Source of the DNA: Armillaria gallica
Lineage: Eukaryota > Basidiomycota > Agaricomycetes > Agaricales > Physalacriaceae
NCBI GenBank assembly: GCA_037576215.1
Contig: JBANDB010000014.1
Coordinates: 1,736,001 to 1,800,000, forward strand
Direction: 5' to 3'
Length of the DNA: 64,000 nt
The translations under genes and the position numbers were made by a program. Each line of letters starts with the position of its first letter. Position 1 is the first letter of the stretch. Of this stretch, positions 60,042 through 64,000 are shown piece after piece. Below the pieces are notes generated by a model. It did not search any database. It saw only the letters and a list, made by a program, of their open reading frames with translations, and was not told the DNA's origin.

Positions 60042-61007
60042 ATGCCAGACTCTGAAGACTACGAACTCCTTCTTCCTCCTGGCCAAGAAGACATGGGTCA
60101 GGAAGAGCAGCTTGTCAAACCAGAAGCCCGTAAAGGCGATGCGGCAGCTTTGTATGCTGCGATGGTATGTCCATCTTCTAGTGTGGCGTTGCAGAGGTAA
60201 TTCTTAAGTCGGCAGGGCGCAGCAGCAGTATGTTCTTACTTCTGCATTTGTCCCACAACTCAATATCGTCTACAGGTCTTCCTATTCGTCTCTTGGATAA
60301 CTGTCCTCATCAATGACCCTACAAGTGTTGCATGGTTCTCTTTACACCCAACCCTCCAGTCCTTGGCCTTGAGTTTCTTCGTCTACGGTTCGTCATTCTC
60401 CAATATCACCCTCGCAGGCACTCACACTCAACAGGTATCCTAACTCTCCAACCAACCTCTCAGCCTAAAACCAAAGCCGCAGGACTCAGCCGCCATCAAC
60501 TCGCCATCTTTGTCTGCGCATTCCCGATAGTCACCATTGGTACATTTGCCGTCTGGTGGAACAAGCATATCCGCGATCACAATCACTTTACCACTTGGCA
60601 CGGCAAGTTGGGCTTAGTGTCTATTTGCTGGATTCTCGTGCAGATTGCTGTTGGAGGAGGTAGTGTGTGGTTTGGTGGCGCTGCGTTTGGAGGAGGGATG
60701 AAGGCAAAGCTCATTTGGCGGTACCATAGGTTCGTGCACATTCCTGGCTACTACATGCGTTTAACTTTTGAATAGGATATCTGGTTACATCTTGTTCCCT
60801 CTATTGCTCTTGACGGCGAATTTTGGGGGTCTGTATTCGCATTGGGGAACAAAATACTTATCCTTGCCCATGCGTGTAATTGCATATCTTATTGCTCCGC
60901 TTGTAATCCTTGTTGCTGTATATCTTCGAGTCAGGTATGCCTGTCCTTTCCATGATATTCTTGTTGCTAACCATGCTTCTAGGCTATCCAAGATGAATAT
61001 ATTCTAG
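60042..61007 (+). CDS. eukaryotic cytochrome b561-family membrane protein
   Basis: This is a predicted six-helix transmembrane di-haem protein that moves electrons across a membrane, in many homologues from ascorbate. The start is ATG at 60042 (MPDSEDYELLLPPGQEDMGQ, cytosolic). After introns come VFLFVSWITVLIND and WFSLHPTLQSLALSFFVY. Then GLSRHQLAIFVCAFPIVTIG, WHGKLGLVSICWILVQIAVG and RYHRISGYILFPLLLLTANF. Next is GLYSHWGTKYLSLPMRVIAY. The His residues of HPTLQ, WHGKL, RYHR and YSHW are candidates for the haem ligands. The last exon encodes LSKMNIF (stop 61007). A 12 nt exon, 60216-60227 (GAAA), is flanked by good splice sites and may be included. The donor and acceptor molecules are unknown. 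Confidence 0.88.
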
Positions 61008-61267
61008 AATACAAATATATTTTCTGACTACACCTTGATGCTCTCTTCACGGACTAACCTACTCCGGTATTCATACAAACCCTGCGACGTGTCGTCGCCA
61101 CCGGCTAGCCTCAAGTCCTAGTGTAGGACGTGTATTCTTACTCTGACCCAAAGTTAATATTCACACCGTCGACAATCGATCGACTGTATACGGTTAGACC
61201 TACGGTTTCATTCTTGGAAAGAATTGGGAACCGGCGGCACGGCGTCCCATGTTAGACACTGACCGCC

Positions 61268-62158
61268 ATGACCACAAACAGATCTACGGTTCCTTCGCGA
61301 CTCCTGTGCCCCATAACAAAAGCCTACAACCCAGATACACCTCTTGAAGCCCACATGTTCATTGCTGACACCCTCTCCCCTGCGACGAAGATGCATCTTG
61401 AGTGGGCCTGGGGCTTCCAACCACATCAAATGGTCATCAAGAATGTCCAAAATTGCATCGGATGTACGTTATCGTCACTAACAGCTTTGAACGGGCATAA
61501 ACACTTTGCAGACCGCTCGGACATACTCGAAAACTCTATCAACGGAGACTTCGTTCTCGTCCCAACTATGACAACGCTGAATAAGATGCTCGCTTATTTC
61601 TCGCTTCCTTGTGACACTGCTAGAGTCTATCATACTCGTACTTCGGGCGCAGAATTCATCAAGTATCGGCGAATCACGTTTAAAGAGGTGCGTAAGCATC
61701 TTTGTTATCCTTTCATTACTTTGTTCCAACTTCTGCAGTACATGCCAGAGACAGCATTCCGATACCTCTTTGTTCCCATCACGCCCGCAGGAGAAGCTAT
61801 TCGTGATGAATTTCTGAAGGGGGAGGACTCGGAGCAAGCCGTTGCTGATTACGAAGGCGCCTTTGAACCCATATCCGGAGATTATGTCGATCCCCAAACG
61901 CTCAGGCAATTCCGTGTCGTCACATCTCATGTCCATCCGTTTTTCGTAGTCCCCATTGCCCACAGATTGCTTTTTCCCATCAGGAATCGGCCTGGTCACT
62001 GGGCGCTTTCGACTGCATGCCACTTCTTCACTCACCTCTCTACTAGTAGTGCTGATTATCCTCCGGCCTGGGTTCGGAGGAGATATAAGGGTATTAAATT
62101 CAAGACTGACTACGATGACGATGACAAGATGGATGTGGAGACAACAGACGAAGAATGA
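61268..62158 (+). CDS. hypothetical protein with HNH-like core
   Basis: The start is ATG at 61268 (MTTNRSTVPSRLLCPITKAY). CPITKAYNPDTPLEAHMFIA resembles the CxxT...xxAH start of fungal HNH_2-type domains. An intron (about 61465-61512) joins VIKNVQNCIGY to RSDILENSINGDFVLVP, where relatives usually have an (L)RSDLHxxFD block. Here the expected catalytic His is Leu, so nuclease activity is doubtful. A second probable intron (61689-61740) joins ITFKE to YMPETAFRYLFVPITPAG. The tail is acidic (DYDDDDKMDVETTDEE). The HNH assignment is by pattern only. Unspliced, the frame is also fully open from 61268 to 62158, so both isoforms are possible. Confidence 0.6.
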   Translation: MTTNRSTVPSRLLCPITKAYNPDTPLEAHMFIADTLSPATKMHLEWAWGFQPHQMVIKNVQNCIGCTLSSLTALNGHKHFADRSDILENSINGDFVLVPTMTTLNKMLAYFSLPCDTARVYHTRTSGAEFIKYRRITFKEVRKHLCYPFITLFQLLQYMPETAFRYLFVPITPAGEAIRDEFLKGEDSEQAVADYEGAFEPISGDYVDPQTLRQFRVVTSHVHPFFVVPIAHRLLFPIRNRPGHWALSTACHFFTHLSTSSADYPPAWVRRRYKGIKFKTDYDDDDKMDVETTDEE

Positions 62159-62554
62159 GGGGAAGGGGAGCTCTGATGGCTGGCATCTGCCATTACGTCG
62201 AATAGCTGTTTCTCTCTCTTTTCATTCAGTCACTAATTGACCCCACATCGTTTTTAATCCTCGCATTGTCTCCTTTGTATAATTTGTGTTTTATTTACAT
62301 GAACTCCTGCTATCATGCAATGTACAACCCTGTTAAAAATATTGCAGGCATCCATGCAGTTCTTGTCAATTTTATCTCTGGTGTTCTTAATTCTAGGCTT
62401 TTCTTTCTTCTATCTCATGGCCAGGTTTGATTGACGACCGTCGCTTACTTGCTAAAGCATTCTTGGCGTAGAAGAGAGCTTCAAGTGTCCAAATATGGAT
62501 CTCACAGATGTTGGTATTTCCAGAAAAATTGGAAGGCATTTAATTTGTATGAAG
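62159..62554. other. 396 bp intergenic region between convergent genes
   Basis: This lies between the stop of the HNH-like gene and the stop of the HET-domain gene. AT-rich, no coding signal seen; probably 3' UTRs. Confidence 0.5.
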
Positions 62555-64000
62555 TTACGGAGTCATATTGGGACCAATGTCGAACTTGCGAACATGCCAA
62601 GATTTGATAACCTTTTCAAAACAATGGCACAAGACAAGATTAGATGATCTGTGGTATCTACCAGGAGCGTGTTCTTGCACCAGTATCGCCAACAGGGTGT
62701 ATGTTTGAATGTATCGTTGTAGGGTTGGTTGGCTTGAGTATGGGTTCGCAAGTGCCATCCCGACATACACCACGAAGGGTCGCGGACATGGAGACTGCAC
62801 CAGCTCTCCTTCACCGTCCGGGTTCTCAGAGCAGACTTCCCAAGCAGTGCTGTCAAGAGCAGTAAAGAAGACTCGACGGACGGTATCGCAGACACAGTCC
62901 TGTCCTTCTCGGTGACTTTGCCGACGATCTACGGGTTTCACGCATATAGCCTGGCTCGAGATAGTCAGGTACCCATCATCGTCCATACTGCCTTTCGGAG
63001 ATTCTTTCAGAGACCATCGTTCCAAAAATTCGTCGCCGCCCACTACCTCTGCCAAATCTCGCGTCACCCCATCCACCTCGATCTGAGCTTTCCCATCAAC
63101 GCGAGTGGTAGGAAATGCCGGGAAGGAAGATAGCTGCCTCTCCGGAGGAAGATTCATGGTTGCAATAAGCCAGCTCGCATTACCTCCTTTACGGAGGATC
63201 TCCTGCGCCAGAGCGATAGTCGCTCTGAGTCTGTCATGGCTACGGAATGCCTTGGGGTTGAGAGTGACGTCGAAAATCCCCATGATGGAAAAAACCATAT
63301 CTACTGGACGGGAAGACACACGCATCAAAGCGCTACGCCATACAGCATGTGGGATAGCATCGGGATCGCGCACAGAAGGCCATAGCGCTCCAAGGAGAGC
63401 AAGAGCGTGGCTAGGTGTACGGCCAAAGAGAATAGGCTTAATTTCAATACCCGATTCTTCTTCCTTATCCTGTGGTTCTCTATCTTCGTCCAGATGGAAA
63501 TATGTTTGTCCGCCCATGATTCCACCCAGATAGGGCAGTAGCAGATCCATGATGTTGGCGAGGGCGGACTCCCCCGTAACCACCTCCTCTAAATCTCCTG
63601 TGAAAGGTGTCGGGCCGATGAAGAACCCCGAGCCCCTGCGCCACCTGAAAAGGACAAGTGGGTCGTCGGGTGCCATCACCTCCTGCAGCGTCCAGCCCCG
63701 CTGGATCCACTCCGTCTCTTCATCGACGCAAACGAGACGTTGCAAGCCTCCAGGAAGTACCAAACACGGATCGCAGGCCTTATATATCCCATACATCCTC
63801 TGGATCTGCCATGCTTTATCATCGCGGCTTTGCTGTATGATGCAAAGCCTGTCAAGCCAAAGGAGTTTCGCTTTCTTCTGTAGCGAGGATTTGCAAACAT
63901 GATAAAGAACATCCATGCTTATAGGATCGCCATTCTCAGCTCCGAGAACGGAGAAAAACCCTCGTTGCTCCGGAAAAGAAGGATCGAAGGGCTTTCCTCG
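62555..64000 (-). CDS. HET-domain (heterokaryon incompatibility) protein, 5' end beyond window
   Basis: HET proteins control nonself recognition and cell death in filamentous fungi. The frame is open from the right edge (64000) and has no intron, so the true start lies outside; the first in-window Met is at 63916. Visible HET blocks are LLWLDRLCIIQQ (the LWID.LCI.Q type motif), IQRMYGIYKACDPCLVLPGG and EWIQRGWTLQEVMAPDDPLV (the R.WT.QE motif). The middle has WRSALMRVSSRPVDMVFSIM, a block common in the C-terminal half of basidiomycete HET proteins. It ends NMTP at 62555. No NACHT or WD-repeat module is visible. Whether it acts in incompatibility is unknown. Confidence 0.85.
   Translation of the reverse strand, partial: RGKPFDPSFPEQRGFFSVLGAENGDPISMDVLYHVCKSSLQKKAKLLWLDRLCIIQQSRDDKAWQIQRMYGIYKACDPCLVLPGGLQRLVCVDEETEWIQRGWTLQEVMAPDDPLVLFRWRRGSGFFIGPTPFTGDLEEVVTGESALANIMDLLLPYLGGIMGGQTYFHLDEDREPQDKEEESGIEIKPILFGRTPSHALALLGALWPSVRDPDAIPHAVWRSALMRVSSRPVDMVFSIMGIFDVTLNPKAFRSHDRLRATIALAQEILRKGGNASWLIATMNLPPERQLSSFPAFPTTRVDGKAQIEVDGVTRDLAEVVGGDEFLERWSLKESPKGSMDDDGYLTISSQAICVKPVDRRQSHREGQDCVCDTVRRVFFTALDSTAWEVCSENPDGEGELVQSPCPRPFVVYVGMALANPYSSQPTLQRYIQTYTLLAILVQEHAPGRYHRSSNLVLCHCFEKVIKSWHVRKFDIGPNMTP

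Noticed and set aside
1..64000. tRNA, rRNA and CRISPR features
   Set aside because: No TPsiC-type GTTCGA box with matching arms, no rRNA-like sequence and no regularly spaced repeats were seen.

Overview
The window is nuclear DNA from a filamentous basidiomycete, most likely a mushroom-forming agaricomycete. Genes lie 20 to 500 bp apart on both strands. Most are split by many introns of about 45 to 70 nt with GT..AG ends. The proteins are typically fungal (Zn2Cys6 factor, Pom1-type DYRK kinase, HET-domain protein, Ty1/copia relic), and a few families look basidiomycete-restricted. No tRNA, rRNA, CRISPR or bacterial feature was found. Gene models were assembled by eye from conserved motifs and splice sites, so exon borders are inferences.

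Layout: 1-1032 is the 5' part of an ING-family gene that runs off the left edge. 1033-5692 is a 4.7 kb stretch with no recognisable gene. 5.7-13.2 kb holds a Zn2Cys6 factor and a large DYRK kinase. 13.4-24.8 kb holds a phosphoglucomutase/phosphopentomutase, a BAHD-like acyltransferase, a small unknown protein, an Rco1/PHF12-like PHD protein and a secreted SurE-like phosphatase. 25.3-36.6 kb is a dense housekeeping block: eIF2-gamma, RRP45, EPL1, CDC16/APC6, PRP38 and mitochondrial uL15m.

36.9-42.8 kb is the dynamic part. Two decayed copies of one kinase-like family flank a small cysteine-rich gene and a 397 bp hAT-like MITE with near-perfect 8 bp target-site duplications. 43.7-56.1 kb returns to conserved genes: a TAP-like alpha/beta hydrolase, RPA3, PKA catalytic subunit, muskelin and gamma-tubulin. 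The gamma-tubulin start codon lies only about 35 bp from the truncated end of a copia gag-pro-int relic (56.1-58.1 kb). The right end has a LigB-type extradiol dioxygenase with a hydrophobic N-terminus, a divergent cytochrome b561 gene, an HNH-like unknown and a HET-domain protein cut by the right edge.

Functional themes: chromatin (ING, EPL1, Rco1-like), cell cycle and microtubules (DYRK, CDC16, gamma-tubulin), RNA and translation (RRP45, PRP38, eIF2-gamma, uL15m), signalling (PKA) and GID/CTLH-type ubiquitin ligase (muskelin). No new multi-gene system is evident. The most interesting points are the mobile-element junctions, the paired kinase-like pseudogenes, unusual GC-AG introns, two apparent frame breaks in otherwise intact conserved genes, and a stop codon placed in a TAG/CAG microsatellite.
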